Origin: JAEVLT01 sp050496765 | GTDB lineage: Bacteria; Bacillota; Bacilli; Bacillales; Cytobacillaceae | Assembly: GCF_050496765.1 (NCBI RefSeq) | Contig: NZ_JBNWEO010000017.1 | Coordinates: 186,001 to 250,000 of the forward strand | Reading direction: 5' to 3' | DNA length: 64,000 nucleotides | Part shown: one piece after another, positions 8,131-16,047 of the stretch | Numbering within the stretch: the stretch's first letter is position 1 | Layout: every line of letters begins with the position of its first letter | Position numbers and translations under genes: made by a program | Notes under the pieces: model-generated | Told to the model about the DNA's origin: nothing | Database searches by the model: none | What the model saw: only the letters and a program-made list of their open reading frames with translations

Positions 8131-8496
8131 ATGGCATACAGAAAGTTAGGACGTACAAGCGAACAACGGAAAGCGATGCTGCGTGATTTAACAACAGACT
8201 TAATTATCAACGAGCGCATCGAGACAACTGAAACACGTGCGAAAGAAATTCGCAGCACAGTTGAAAAGATGATTACTCTTGGAAAGCGCGGAGACCTTCA
8301 TGCTCGTCGTCAAGCTGCTGCATACGTTCGCAATGAAGTTGCAGACGCTGAAAACAATGTTTCTGCATTACAAAAGCTTTTTACTGATATCGCTCCTCGT
8401 TATCAAGAGCGTCAAGGCGGATATACTCGAATCATGAAGCTTGGACCACGCCGCGGCGATGGTGCTCCAATGGTCGTTATCGAGTTAGTTAAATAA
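8131..8496 (+). CDS. rplQ: 50S ribosomal protein L17
   Basis: A 121-residue protein beginning MAYRKLGRTSEQRKAMLRDL, complete and collinear with Bacillus L17. L17 lies around the exit of the peptide tunnel in the large subunit. AAAGGAGGG precedes the ATG. It is the last gene of the long ribosomal cluster and is followed at once by a terminator. Confidence 0.98.
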   Translation: MAYRKLGRTSEQRKAMLRDLTTDLIINERIETTETRAKEIRSTVEKMITLGKRGDLHARRQAAAYVRNEVADAENNVSALQKLFTDIAPRYQERQGGYTRIMKLGPRRGDGAPMVVIELVK

Positions 8497-8502
8497 CGTT
8501 TA

Positions 8503-8561
8503 ACAGAAAACAAGGGCGTTGGACAGTTTTATATCAAACTTGTTCTTTGCCCTTTTTCTGT
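8503..8561 (+). terminator. terminator after rplQ
   Basis: ACAGAAAACAAGGGC pairs with GCCCTTTTTCTGT across a loop of about 31 bases. The right arm contains a run of five T. It begins six bases after the rplQ stop and probably ends most of the ribosomal-operon transcript. Confidence 0.75.
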
Positions 8562-8608
8562 AGAAGAATCAAATAATGCAATCGAACCAAGCCAAAAAGA
8601 GTGTTACG

Positions 8609-8794
8609 ATGAGCGTAGCTCCAACTGATTGGAGTTCTCTTTAAAAGCATAGCAATTACGTTATGACTTTTATCTTAACCGCATTTAACCAGGTTGTGCG
8701 GTATCCATTACGTCTCGTCTAGCTCATGCACCTCTCCCGTTATGAAAGACAGCTATAAGTATGACTGCTGTGGGTCGAGGTGCAGGCTTTTTTT
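8609..8794 (+). ncRNA. candidate structured RNA with its own terminator, downstream of rplQ
   Basis: This stretch folds by eye into a closed multi-branch RNA: closing helix ATGAGC (8609-8614) with GCTCAT (8722-8727); hairpin AGCTCCAA/TTGGAGTT (8617-8636); hairpin TAAAAGCATA with TATGACTTTTA (8642-8672, one bulge); hairpin ACCGCA/TGCGGT (8678-8702). It ends in a long stem TGCACCTC (8727-8734)/GAGGTGCA (8777-8784) with inner CCC/GGG and ACAGC/GCTGT helices, followed by seven T (8788-8794). No reading frame of note lies in it. A known L17 downstream element family exists in lactic acid bacteria and Listeria; whether this is related is not known to me. It could be a leader of ecfA1, a 3' UTR element or an independent small RNA. 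Confidence 0.5.
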
Positions 8795-8859
8795 GTTATA
8801 ACCAGGTGCTGAATTGAAAAAGAGAAGTTATAGTACATTTATGGCAGGTTGTTTAAAAG

Positions 8860-8964
8860 ACGTTGAATTCCTGCGCAAATGCGTCGAATCCCGATGCAAA
8901 TGCGTCGAATTCCGATGCAAAGACGTCGAATTCCGGTGCAAACGCGTCGAATCCCGACAGTAAA
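8860..8964. repeat. five tandem 21-bp repeats
   Basis: Five units of about GCGTCGAATTCCGATGCAAA lie head to tail at 8860, 8881, 8902, 8923 and 8944, each 21 bases and differing at a few positions; the last is the most divergent. They are followed by a TAAAG microsatellite. Because 21 is a multiple of three, every reading frame repeats; on the minus strand one frame reads as a heptad like HRNSTHL. No spacers separate the units. Function unknown. Confidence 0.8.
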
Positions 8965-9029
8965 GTAAAGTAAAGTCCAGAATGAAGAGATCAATTACCC
9001 AGATGAGCAGAGATGAGAGGAGGAACGGC

Positions 9030-9869
9030 ATGAAGTCACCGATTGTTACTCTTGAAAGTGTTTCTTTTCAATACGATTCAGCTGAACAGCCAGCATTGCA
9101 GGATGTATCGATTGAGATCTATGAAGGGGAGTGGCTGGCCATTGTCGGTCATAATGGGTCGGGCAAATCAACAATGGCCAAGCTCCTGAATGGTTTGCAG
9201 TTTCCGCAGCAAGGTCAAATTGTGGTATGCGGTACAAAACTTCAAGAAGAAACAGTTTGGGAAATCCGCAAGCATATAGGAATGGTTTTTCAAAACCCGG
9301 ATAACCAGTTTGTCGGGACAACCGTACAGGATGATGTGGCTTTTGGCTTAGAAAACAACGGAATTCCCCGCGATGAAATGATCGGGCGGGTCAGGAGTTC
9401 GTTGCAAAAAGTTAAAATGGACGCTTTTCTTAATCAAGAGCCCCACCATCTATCAGGCGGCCAAAAGCAGCGGGTTGCAATCGCTGGGGTTTTGGCATTG
9501 CGACCGGCGATTATCATTTTGGATGAAGCGACATCCATGCTGGATCCAAGAGGGAGAGAGGAAGTTTTGGAGACGGTAAGAAAGTTAAAGGAAGAAAAAA
9601 CCCTAACCGTCATCTCGATCACCCATGATTTGGAAGAAGCCGCAAAAGCAGATCGCATCATTGTCATGAACAAGGGAAAAGTGTACCGAGAAGGCACACC
9701 GGAAGACATTTTTTCAATGGATGAAGAACTCATCCAACTAGGGCTTGATATTCCTTTTGCCAGTAAAATGAGCAAGTCGCTGCGCAATAAGGGGTTTGAA
9801 TTAGCCAAGCATTATTTAACGGAAGAAGAGTTGGTGACAGAACTATGGACATATCGCTCAGAGAAGTAG
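9030..9869 (+). CDS. ecfA1: ECF transporter ATPase EcfA1
   Basis: A 279-residue ABC ATPase of the energy-coupling factor module, which powers uptake of vitamins and other micronutrients together with interchangeable substrate-binding S components encoded elsewhere. Walker A is GHNGSGKST (residues 40-48), the signature LSGGQKQR is near 143, and Walker B is IIILDEATSMLDP. The frame is open upstream but AGAGGAGGAA before ATG 9030 decides the start. It overlaps ecfA2 by 25 bases; ecfA1-ecfA2-ecfT form one operon. Confidence 0.96.
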   Translation: MKSPIVTLESVSFQYDSAEQPALQDVSIEIYEGEWLAIVGHNGSGKSTMAKLLNGLQFPQQGQIVVCGTKLQEETVWEIRKHIGMVFQNPDNQFVGTTVQDDVAFGLENNGIPRDEMIGRVRSSLQKVKMDAFLNQEPHHLSGGQKQRVAIAGVLALRPAIIILDEATSMLDPRGREEVLETVRKLKEEKTLTVISITHDLEEAAKADRIIVMNKGKVYREGTPEDIFSMDEELIQLGLDIPFASKMSKSLRNKGFELAKHYLTEEELVTELWTYRSEK

Positions 9870-10714
9870 AGTATCGCTATCAAGTCAATACTCCGTTTGA
9901 AAGAATGGCGATTTCGAATGTATCGATTGAGATCCCTTCTGGCACATACATGGCGATTATCGGCCACACAGGTTCTGGCAAGTCAACCGTGCTTCAGCAT
10001 TTAAACGCGCTTCTGCAGCCGACCGATGGCATGGTTGTCATCGGTGACAGGGAAATCAAAGCAAAACAAAAGAATAAGAATTTAAAGGCTGTGCGGCAAA
10101 AGGTAGGGATTGTGTTTCAATTCCCTGAACATCAACTGTTTGAAGAGACGGTTGAAAAGGATATTATGTTTGGTCCGATGAACTTTGGAGTGCCTGAGAC
10201 TGAAGCAAGACACAGAGCACATCTTGCCTTAAAACAAGTTGGCTTACAAGAGGAGATTTTAGAAAAATCACCGTTTGATTTATCAGGTGGGCAAATGCGC
10301 CGTGTTGCGATTGCAGGTGTCCTCGCCATGGAGCCCGAATGCCTTGTCCTGGACGAGCCTACAGCCGGTCTTGATCCGAGGGGACGAAAAGAGATTATGG
10401 AGATGTTTTTTCAACTGCATCAAGAGCGGCATCTTTCGACCATTCTCGTTACCCATAGCATGGAGGATGCTGCCAACTATGCGGACCAAATTGTGATTAT
10501 GCAGCAGGGAAAAGTGATGAAGAAAGGTACACCGAAGGAAATTTTCTCCGACCCGGCTGATTTACTGAAAATGGGGCTCGATGTTCCGGAAGTTGTACGT
10601 TTTCAGCTAAAAATTGAAGAAAAATTCGGCGTGAAATTGGGCGAAACCTATTTATCCATTGAGCAGCTCTCAGCAGCCCTTGTTCATTTTTTGAAAAGAG
10701 GTGAGCGAAGATGA
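9845..10714 (+). CDS. ecfA2: ECF transporter ATPase EcfA2
   Basis: A 289-residue ABC ATPase, the partner of EcfA1 in the heterodimeric motor. Walker A GHTGSGKST, signature LSGGQMRRVAIAG and Walker B CLVLDEPTAGLDP are all intact. It starts inside the end of ecfA1 and its stop overlaps the start of ecfT, a tightly coupled arrangement. The ribosome binding site is weak, fitting translational coupling to ecfA1. Confidence 0.96.
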   Translation: MDISLREVEYRYQVNTPFERMAISNVSIEIPSGTYMAIIGHTGSGKSTVLQHLNALLQPTDGMVVIGDREIKAKQKNKNLKAVRQKVGIVFQFPEHQLFEETVEKDIMFGPMNFGVPETEARHRAHLALKQVGLQEEILEKSPFDLSGGQMRRVAIAGVLAMEPECLVLDEPTAGLDPRGRKEIMEMFFQLHQERHLSTILVTHSMEDAANYADQIVIMQQGKVMKKGTPKEIFSDPADLLKMGLDVPEVVRFQLKIEEKFGVKLGETYLSIEQLSAALVHFLKRGERR

Positions 10715-11508
10715 TGGAGAAAATGATTTTCGGCCGGTATGTTCCAGCTGACTCTGTTGTGCACCGAATGGATCCCCGCTCAAAGTTGCTGATTGTTTTT
10801 CTGTTTGTCGTGATCATCTTTTTTGCAAACAATGGGCTTACCTATGCTTTAATTGGCATTTATACTTTTTTGCTGGTTGGATTAGCAAAAATCCCTGTGC
10901 GCTTTTTATATGCTGGTTTAAAACCTGTTATTTGGCTTGTTCTGTTTACATTGGTGCTGCAATTGTTTTTTACAAAACAAGGGCATTTAGTATATGAGGC
11001 AGGACCGATAAAAATTTACGATGAAGGTGTACGGCAGGGGATTTTTATTTCTTTGCGTTTCTTTTTTCTCATTTTGATGACTTCTTTACTAACACTGACA
11101 ACAACGCCGATTGAGATTACCGATGGGCTTGAAACCTTGCTGAACCCTTTGAAGAAAATCCGCTTCCCCGTTCATGAAATGGCGTTAATGATGTCGATTG
11201 CGCTTCGGTTTATTCCAACCTTAATGCAGGAAACGGATAAAATTATGAAGGCGCAAATGGCCAGGGGCGTCGAGTTTTCTGGCGGGCCAGTTAAAGAGCG
11301 AATGAAGGCCGTTGTGCCTCTGCTCATTCCGCTGTTTGTCAGCTCTTTTAAGCGGGCAGAGGAATTGGCGGTTGCAATGGAGGCAAGGGGTTATCGCGGC
11401 GGCGAAGGTAGAACGAAGTACCGGGAATTAACGTGGGGCGGTAAAGATACGCTTCAGCTAGCGATTCTCGCATTCTTAACCGTTCTCCTGTTAGTATTTC
11501 GATCATAA
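10711..11508 (+). CDS. ecfT: ECF transporter transmembrane protein EcfT
   Basis: A 265-residue membrane protein with about five hydrophobic segments, the scaffold that couples the EcfA1/EcfA2 ATPases to the S components. The two short coupling motifs of the family are visible as MARGVEFSGG and MEARGYRGGEGR (A-R-G type). Start at ATG 10711 or the adjacent ATG 10714, both within reach of AAGAGGTGAG. truA follows after 12 bases. Confidence 0.95.
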   Translation: MMEKMIFGRYVPADSVVHRMDPRSKLLIVFLFVVIIFFANNGLTYALIGIYTFLLVGLAKIPVRFLYAGLKPVIWLVLFTLVLQLFFTKQGHLVYEAGPIKIYDEGVRQGIFISLRFFFLILMTSLLTLTTTPIEITDGLETLLNPLKKIRFPVHEMALMMSIALRFIPTLMQETDKIMKAQMARGVEFSGGPVKERMKAVVPLLIPLFVSSFKRAEELAVAMEARGYRGGEGRTKYRELTWGGKDTLQLAILAFLTVLLLVFRS

Positions 11509-11520
11509 TGGAGTACAATT

Positions 11521-12267
11521 ATGCAACGATATAAATGCATCATTTCATACGATGGTACGACATTTGCCGGCTACCAAGGACAACCGAATAAGAGAACAGT
11601 ACAGGGCGAAATCGAAGCTGTTCTTGCGAAAATCCATAAGGGCAAGGAAATTAGAATTCATGCTTCCGGGAGAACCGATGCAGGCGTTCATGCAAAGGGA
11701 CAGGTGATTCATTTTGATTCTCCGCTCGCCATTCCGGAAACACGATGGGCGCTTGCCATGAATTCGCAGCTGCCGAATGATATTTCCATACTATCTGTAG
11801 AAAAAGCCGACGCCAATTTTCATGCCCGGTTTGATGCTATCGGGAAAGAGTACCGCTACTTTGTTTTGCACACAAAGGGTCGGGATCCTTTTTTGCGCAA
11901 TTATGCCTACTGGTATCCACACCCGTTAAACATTGAGGCGATGATTGCCGGGAGTAAGCATCTGATCGGAACGCACGATTTTACCAGCTTTTGTTCGGCT
12001 AAAACAGAGGTGGAAGACAAAGTGAGAACGATTCGAGGAATCGACCTGTCGCAGGAGAATCATTTGCTTGTTTTTCACTTTAAGGGAAATGGTTTTTTGT
12101 ACAATATGGTGAGAATTCTTGTCGGTACTTTGCTGGAGGTTGGCGCTGGAGAAAGACAGCCTCAAGATATTGCCGAAATTTTGGCGCAAAAGGACAGAAC
12201 GGTTGCCGGAAAAACGGCACCTGCACGCGGGTTGTATTTATGGAAAGTCGATTATCAAAAAACTTGA
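11521..12267 (+). CDS. truA: tRNA pseudouridine synthase A
   Basis: A 248-residue enzyme that makes pseudouridine at positions 38-40 of the tRNA anticodon arm. The catalytic aspartate lies in the ASGRTDAGVHAKGQ segment, and the GNGFLYNMVRILVGTLLEVG motif near the C-terminus is intact. Length is typical. It is the last gene of the ecfA1A2T-truA group; a strong promoter for rplM begins 31 bases after its stop. Confidence 0.96.
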   Translation: MQRYKCIISYDGTTFAGYQGQPNKRTVQGEIEAVLAKIHKGKEIRIHASGRTDAGVHAKGQVIHFDSPLAIPETRWALAMNSQLPNDISILSVEKADANFHARFDAIGKEYRYFVLHTKGRDPFLRNYAYWYPHPLNIEAMIAGSKHLIGTHDFTSFCSAKTEVEDKVRTIRGIDLSQENHLLVFHFKGNGFLYNMVRILVGTLLEVGAGERQPQDIAEILAQKDRTVAGKTAPARGLYLWKVDYQKT

Positions 12268-12297
12268 TAAAACAACCGAACCTGGTGTAACATTTTC

Positions 12298-12326
12298 TTG
12301 ACATATGACTGCCAAGGATATATTAT
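12298..12326 (+). promoter_or_regulatory. SigA promoter of rplM-rpsI
   Basis: TTGACA (12298-12303), a 17-base spacer and TATTAT (12321-12326). It is placed for transcription start near 12333, leaving a leader of about 180 bases before rplM. Confidence 0.85.
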
Positions 12327-12332
12327 ATCATA

Positions 12333-12516
12333 TGTATGTATTTTAATCCCACGATAAAGCCCCGGAAAGTCTTCATCGTGATTGAAAATATATGGACTGA
12401 AATGAAAGACCATCATGACAATCGCATTTTCATTCCCGGAACAGAATGCAAATCGATAATGTCTGACAATGTGAAAACAACTATGACTTTGAATGGATTA
12501 ATTAGGAGGGAAACCC
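12333..12516 (+). promoter_or_regulatory. rplM (L13) leader RNA
   Basis: About 184 bases of untranslated leader separate the promoter from rplM. Leaders at this place are known as the L13 ribosomal leader in low-GC Gram-positives, thought to give autogenous control by L13. Short complementary stretches can be seen (for example CCACGATAAAG near 12350 with CTTCATCGTG near 12370), but I could not fold it in full. Identification rests mainly on position and length. Confidence 0.65.
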
Positions 12517-12954
12517 ATGCGTACAACATTTATGGCTAACGCTAACAATATCGAGCGTAAATGGTATGTAATTGATGCAGAGGGTAAAACGCTTGGACGT
12601 CTTGCTTCTGAAGTCGCATCAATTCTACGTGGCAAAAACAAACCAACTTTTACACCACATGTTGATACTGGTGATTATGTTATTATTCTGAACGCTGCTA
12701 AAATTCAACTGACTGGCAAAAAGCTTACGGATAAGCTATACATCCGCCACAGCTTGCACCCTGGCGGTTTAAAAACAAGAACGGCTCTTGAAATGCGCAC
12801 AAACTACCCTGAGAAAATGATTGAAGGCGCTGTTCGCGGCATGCTTCCAAAAAATTCTCTTGGCCGTCAAATGATTAAAAAATTGCACGTGTATGCTGGC
12901 AGCGAACATCCGCACCAAGCACAACAACCTGAAGTTTACGAACTTCGTGGATAA
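12517..12954 (+). CDS. rplM: 50S ribosomal protein L13
   Basis: A 145-residue protein starting MRTTFMANANNIERKWYVID; L13 is an early-assembly protein of the large subunit. The motif LGRLASEVASILRGKNKP and the C-terminal KLHVYAGSEHPHQAQ segment are conserved. AGGAGGGAAA precedes the ATG. It forms a two-gene operon with rpsI. Confidence 0.98.
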   Translation: MRTTFMANANNIERKWYVIDAEGKTLGRLASEVASILRGKNKPTFTPHVDTGDYVIILNAAKIQLTGKKLTDKLYIRHSLHPGGLKTRTALEMRTNYPEKMIEGAVRGMLPKNSLGRQMIKKLHVYAGSEHPHQAQQPEVYELRG

Positions 12955-12974
12955 TATTTAAGGAGGGAATTAAC

Positions 12975-13367
12975 TTGGCACAAGTTCAATATATTGGTAC
13001 TGGCCGTCGTAAGAGCTCTGTCGCACGTGTGCGCTTAGTTCCAGGCAGCGGTAAAATTGTAATCAATGGTCGTGACATCGAAAATTATATTCCATTTGAA
13101 GCTTTACGTGTGGTTGTAAAACAACCGTTAGTAGCTACTGAAACACTTGGCAGCTACGATGTACTTGTAAACGTAAACGGCGGCGGCTACACTGGCCAAG
13201 CTGGCGCAATTCGCCACGGAATCGCTCGTGCGTTGCTTCAAGCAGACCCAGAATACCGTCCAACATTAAAACGCGCAGGCTTATTAACTCGCGACGCCCG
13301 TATGAAAGAACGTAAGAAATACGGTCTTAAAGGCGCTCGTCGTGCACCACAGTTCTCAAAGCGTTAA
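12975..13367 (+). CDS. rpsI: 30S ribosomal protein S9
   Basis: A 130-residue protein starting with TTG (AQVQYIGTGRRKSSVARVRL). Its basic C-terminal tail, ending QFSKR, reaches the P-site tRNA in the small subunit. AAGGAGGGA precedes the start. Complete, and followed by a terminator. Confidence 0.98.
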   Translation: MAQVQYIGTGRRKSSVARVRLVPGSGKIVINGRDIENYIPFEALRVVVKQPLVATETLGSYDVLVNVNGGGYTGQAGAIRHGIARALLQADPEYRPTLKRAGLLTRDARMKERKKYGLKGARRAPQFSKR

Positions 13368-13382
13368 TTACTGGCGTTTCAA

Positions 13383-13418
13383 AGGCTCTCAACCGATTTG
13401 GTTGGGGGTCTTTTTTTG
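13383..13418 (+). terminator. terminator after rpsI
   Basis: CTCTCAACC and GGTTGGGGG form a stem around a short loop, followed by TCTTTTTTTG. It ends the rplM-rpsI operon. Confidence 0.85.
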
Positions 13419-13472
13419 TACCAATTTATAAGCTTGTGAAGGATTGAAAATAGAGTACCATGATGAGGAGGA

Positions 13473-13500
13473 ACGTAATAAAAATGGTTTGCATAAATTA
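13473..13500 (+). promoter_or_regulatory. candidate SigK promoter before the first GerPF-like gene
   Basis: AC (13473-13474), 17 bases, then CATAAATTA (13492-13500), fitting the mother-cell sigma K pattern AC-N16/17-CATANNNTA. It lies 26 bases before the start codon. The same pattern with the same spacing stands before the minus-strand gene of this cluster. Confidence 0.5.
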
Positions 13501-13526
13501 GGGTATAAATCGAAAGGGTGTTGAAA

Positions 13527-13751
13527 ATGGCTGCATTTATCCGGGGTCCTCTTCTTATAAAAACGGTCGGAGGATCTGCGAACATCAATTTTGGCGGTGC
13601 ACTTTTTGTTACCCCAAAAAATGTTTCAAAGAATTTCTTAGGGTCTGGTGGTGGACACACCTCTGTTGTAAGCTTTAATATTGTTGGTCCAAGTGCAACG
13701 AATACACTAGATCAGGATGTATTTGATCAGCCGGTAGCATTTGATAATTAG
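13527..13751 (+). CDS. small GerPA/GerPF-like spore protein
   Basis: A 74-residue protein, FIRGPLLIKTVGGSANINFGG then a PKNVSK segment and a Gly-rich GSGGGHT stretch. It resembles the GerPA/GerPF family of spore proteins, which in Bacillus affect passage of germinants through the spore coat. The frame is open from GTG 13518, but GAAAGGGTG fits the ATG at 13527. It is a close paralogue of the next gene: both share the pattern GPL-I-TVGG-ANINFGG, PKN-SK and GPS-TNT. Family membership is by motif; a role in germination is inferred. Confidence 0.7.
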   Translation: MAAFIRGPLLIKTVGGSANINFGGALFVTPKNVSKNFLGSGGGHTSVVSFNIVGPSATNTLDQDVFDQPVAFDN

Positions 13752-13837
13752 AAATTAGGAAAGGTCGTTATTCCTTCTTTATGTAATGGGAATCAAAATG
13801 GGTATCCTAAATTAGGCTAAATGAAAGGACGTTGAAA

Positions 13838-14062
13838 ATGGATGGATTTATCGGGGGTCCTCTTATTATAGATACGGTTGGAGGTAACGCAAACATTAAT
13901 TTTGGCGGTACAGTTTATCTTTCTCCAAAAAACATTTCAAAGACTGCCGCAGGTGCGGGCGGTGGACACACCCATGTTGTAGGATTTAGTATTAGTGGTC
14001 CAAGTGTGACAAATACAGTAGATTCTAATATTTCTTCACAACCAGTCGTTCTTGATACCTAG
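13838..14062 (+). CDS. small GerPA/GerPF-like spore protein, paralogue
   Basis: A 74-residue protein (MDGFIGGPLIIDTVGGNANI at the start) that aligns without gaps to the gene at 13527, roughly half the residues identical. It has the same NFGG, SPKNISK and GGGHTHVV features. AAAGGA before ATG 13838 decides the start over an upstream TTG. The 86-base gap to its neighbour and shared leader-like bases (TTGAAAATG) suggest a recent tandem duplication. Confidence 0.7.
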   Translation: MDGFIGGPLIIDTVGGNANINFGGTVYLSPKNISKTAAGAGGGHTHVVGFSISGPSVTNTVDSNISSQPVVLDT

Positions 14063-14155
14063 TCGCGATTCAAGCACAAATTAAAGAATATTTCGCCAGT
14101 CAGCAAGTTTTCATTTAATTGGGATTGGAAGGGGAAGAAGATGGTGGGGTGGTTC

Positions 14156-14341
14156 CTAACCCAGCCCACCCGCGATATTGCCAATTCGACTCACTGCGGA
14201 AATCGCCGATCCTGAAGTGGATGGAGGAGAACCTGTTGTGCTTTTAGTGATCGAAATTGGTGCAATTTTAATGGCGCCGCCAAAATTTATGATTCCTCCA
14301 GATACTGTATTAATATAAACAACACTACAAATGTCACTCAA
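14156..14341 (-). CDS. short GerPF-like protein, divergent third copy
   Basis: Reading on the minus strand from TTG 14341 gives 61 residues: MSDICSVVYINTVSGGIINF, then GGAIKIAPISITKS and a Ser/Gly-rich tail. The INTVSGG-INFGG and API/SPK-like features link it to the two plus-strand genes, but the C-terminal half differs. AAGGAGAGG stands 6 bases before the TTG; a longer frame to 14512 lacks such a site. The protein converges on its paralogues, so all three sit in one gap between rpsI and DUF2521. Confidence 0.55.
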   Translation of the reverse strand: MSDICSVVYINTVSGGIINFGGAIKIAPISITKSTTGSPPSTSGSAISAVSRIGNIAGGLG

Positions 14342-14368
14342 AATAAGCCTCTCCTTAATCATTTTATA

Positions 14369-14396
14369 TAAAATATGTACATGTCCACTTCGAAGT
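14369..14396 (-). promoter_or_regulatory. candidate SigK promoter of the minus-strand GerPF-like gene
   Basis: On the minus strand AC (14396-14395), 17 bases and CATATTTTA (14377-14369), about 28 bases before the TTG start. It repeats the AC-N17-CATANNNTA pattern seen at 13473-13500. Confidence 0.5.
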
Positions 14397-14610
14397 ATAA
14401 GCAAATTGATTAATCGAAATGATTTTGGGTTATGCTTCATTACAATTTCCGCTAAAAACCAACCCTTTTTCCCATTAAAAATTGGAAATGGAATTTGCTG
14501 TTTTCGCTGCATTTCTTTTCAGGTGGCGTTGAAGACTAGTTCTTAAGGGGTACTGACTAGAGGTACAGTGCCGAGTTCGAAACAGAACAGTTTTTTCGAG
14601 GTGAAAAACC

Positions 14611-15054
14611 GTGAATGTGATTACCACTCTGAAAGACAAACGGCGTGAAAAACAAATAAAATATGAACGTTCCGTTTTAAGGGATTTATCGCTTTCTATG
14701 CTGAAGGAAAGGGTTAACCAATATTTTGGATCTACCCGAATCGCCTCAAGTTTGCTGATGAATACGGGAATTGAAGAAGCGTGTTACGATCTAGCACTTG
14801 AGGCGTACCTGCTTGGGGCAAAATACAGTAAATTCGGCTACTATGGAGAAACAATCGAACAAGTAAGGCAGCGCTGTTTTTACGAAGAAAAGCATTTAAT
14901 CGACACCTTATACAATTTCTTGCTTTATTGGGGGAGCGGTGAAGAAGGCTCATTAAGTGAGTCGCTTTATTATAACTGTGAACAATATGTGTATACATGG
15001 TGGAAAGACGGTTTTGACAAAGGGGAGCGCCGTCATAAACTGCGCCTGCATTAA
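14611..15054 (+). CDS. ybaK: DUF2521 family protein (YbaK)
   Basis: A 147-residue protein of unknown function, the same length and position (between rpsI and cwlD) as YbaK of B. subtilis. It is mostly helical with many charged residues at the N-terminus (KDKRREKQIKYERSVLRDLS) and aromatic-rich segments later (YVYTWWKDGFDKGERR). No signal peptide or membrane segment. Starts with GTG after CGAGGTG. Neighbours are sporulation genes, but that does not prove a spore role. Confidence 0.85.
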   Translation: MNVITTLKDKRREKQIKYERSVLRDLSLSMLKERVNQYFGSTRIASSLLMNTGIEEACYDLALEAYLLGAKYSKFGYYGETIEQVRQRCFYEEKHLIDTLYNFLLYWGSGEEGSLSESLYYNCEQYVYTWWKDGFDKGERRHKLRLH

Positions 15055-15138
15055 GTTACCATTTTGAAACCTGTTTTATCAGTTCTAAAACCCCCCCTTG
15101 TCCCATATAGTGTAACTGAATAGGGACGAGCGGGAAGG

Positions 15139-15873
15139 ATGATTGGCTTGCTGAAGAAACGGTTGAAAATCATAAGCTTTATAACCGGATTGATCGTACT
15201 GTTTTTTATTTTACAATATGATTTTATCGAAAATAAATCATGGAACGCCTGGAATCTTCCGTTAAACGGGAAAATCATTTTGCTTGATCCGGGTCATGGC
15301 GGGCCGGATGGAGGCGCCGGCGACAAAAAAACACTTGAAAAAGATATTGCACTAGATATCAGCTTGAAGATCAGAGATTATTTGCAGGAGCAAGGGGCCC
15401 TTGTGATTATGACAAGGGAGACAGATAAAGATTTAGCGCCTCCGGGAACAAGAGGATACAGCAGGCGGAAAATTGAGGACTTGAAAAAAAGATTGAAAAT
15501 GATTAACCAATCGGATATCGATTTATTCGTCAGCATTCATTTGAATGCGATTCCTTCTTCAAGATGGAGCGGCGCCCAAACGTTTTATGCAACACAACAC
15601 CGTGAAAATGAACGGGCAGCAACCTTTATTCAAGATGAATTGCGCCGAAATTTAGAGAACACAACGAGAAAGGCAAAGCCGCTAAATCAAGTATATATTT
15701 TAAAAAATGCTAACAAACCCGGGGCGTTAGTGGAAGTAGGGTTCCTTTCAAACCCGACCGAAAAAGTGAATCTAAAAAAAGATTCCTATCAGGAAAAAGT
15801 GGCCATTTCCATTTATAAAGGAATCAATCGTTATTTTACAAATGAAAAAACAATAAAAGAAAAAGAGGATTGA
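15139..15873 (+). CDS. cwlD: germination-specific N-acetylmuramoyl-L-alanine amidase CwlD
   Basis: A 244-residue enzyme with an N-terminal membrane anchor (about residues 10-30) and an Amidase_3 zinc domain. Zinc and catalytic residues are visible in ILLDPGHGGPDGGAGD, FVSIHLNAIP and ALVEVGFLSNPTE. CwlD cleaves the peptide from muramic acid in the spore cortex, the first step to muramic-delta-lactam, which marks cortex for lysis at germination; PdaA then completes the lactam. It precedes salA as in B. subtilis. Confidence 0.95.
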   Translation: MIGLLKKRLKIISFITGLIVLFFILQYDFIENKSWNAWNLPLNGKIILLDPGHGGPDGGAGDKKTLEKDIALDISLKIRDYLQEQGALVIMTRETDKDLAPPGTRGYSRRKIEDLKKRLKMINQSDIDLFVSIHLNAIPSSRWSGAQTFYATQHRENERAATFIQDELRRNLENTTRKAKPLNQVYILKNANKPGALVEVGFLSNPTEKVNLKKDSYQEKVAISIYKGINRYFTNEKTIKEKED

Positions 15874-15888
15874 AAAGGGAATGGTTCA

Positions 15889-15915
15889 ACTCGCCAAATA
15901 GGCGAGTTTTCTTTT
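15889..15915 (+). terminator. terminator after cwlD
   Basis: ACTCGCC and GGCGAGT form a perfect 7-bp stem with a five-base loop, followed by TTTCTTTT. Confidence 0.85.
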
Positions 15916-16047
15916 ACTGATTTTTGGGCAAAATGGTTGCAGCAGAAATCGTGTCATGAAAAAATAAAGTGATACAGTTAACTGTTTCTTTTTAACTATA
16001 TGGTATACTTTAAAATAGTATTTATCTTACAAAGGTGGGTGTCAATC

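Noticed and set aside
8860..8964. CRISPR-like array
   Set aside because: The 21-bp units are directly joined with no spacers and diverge from each other.
12336..12539. 67-codon frame in the rplM leader
   Set aside because: It lies in the untranslated leader between a strong promoter and rplM and overlaps the rplM start in another frame.
13383..13660. Minus-strand frame of 93 codons after rpsI
   Set aside because: It is the shadow of the GerPF-like gene and runs through the rpsI terminator.
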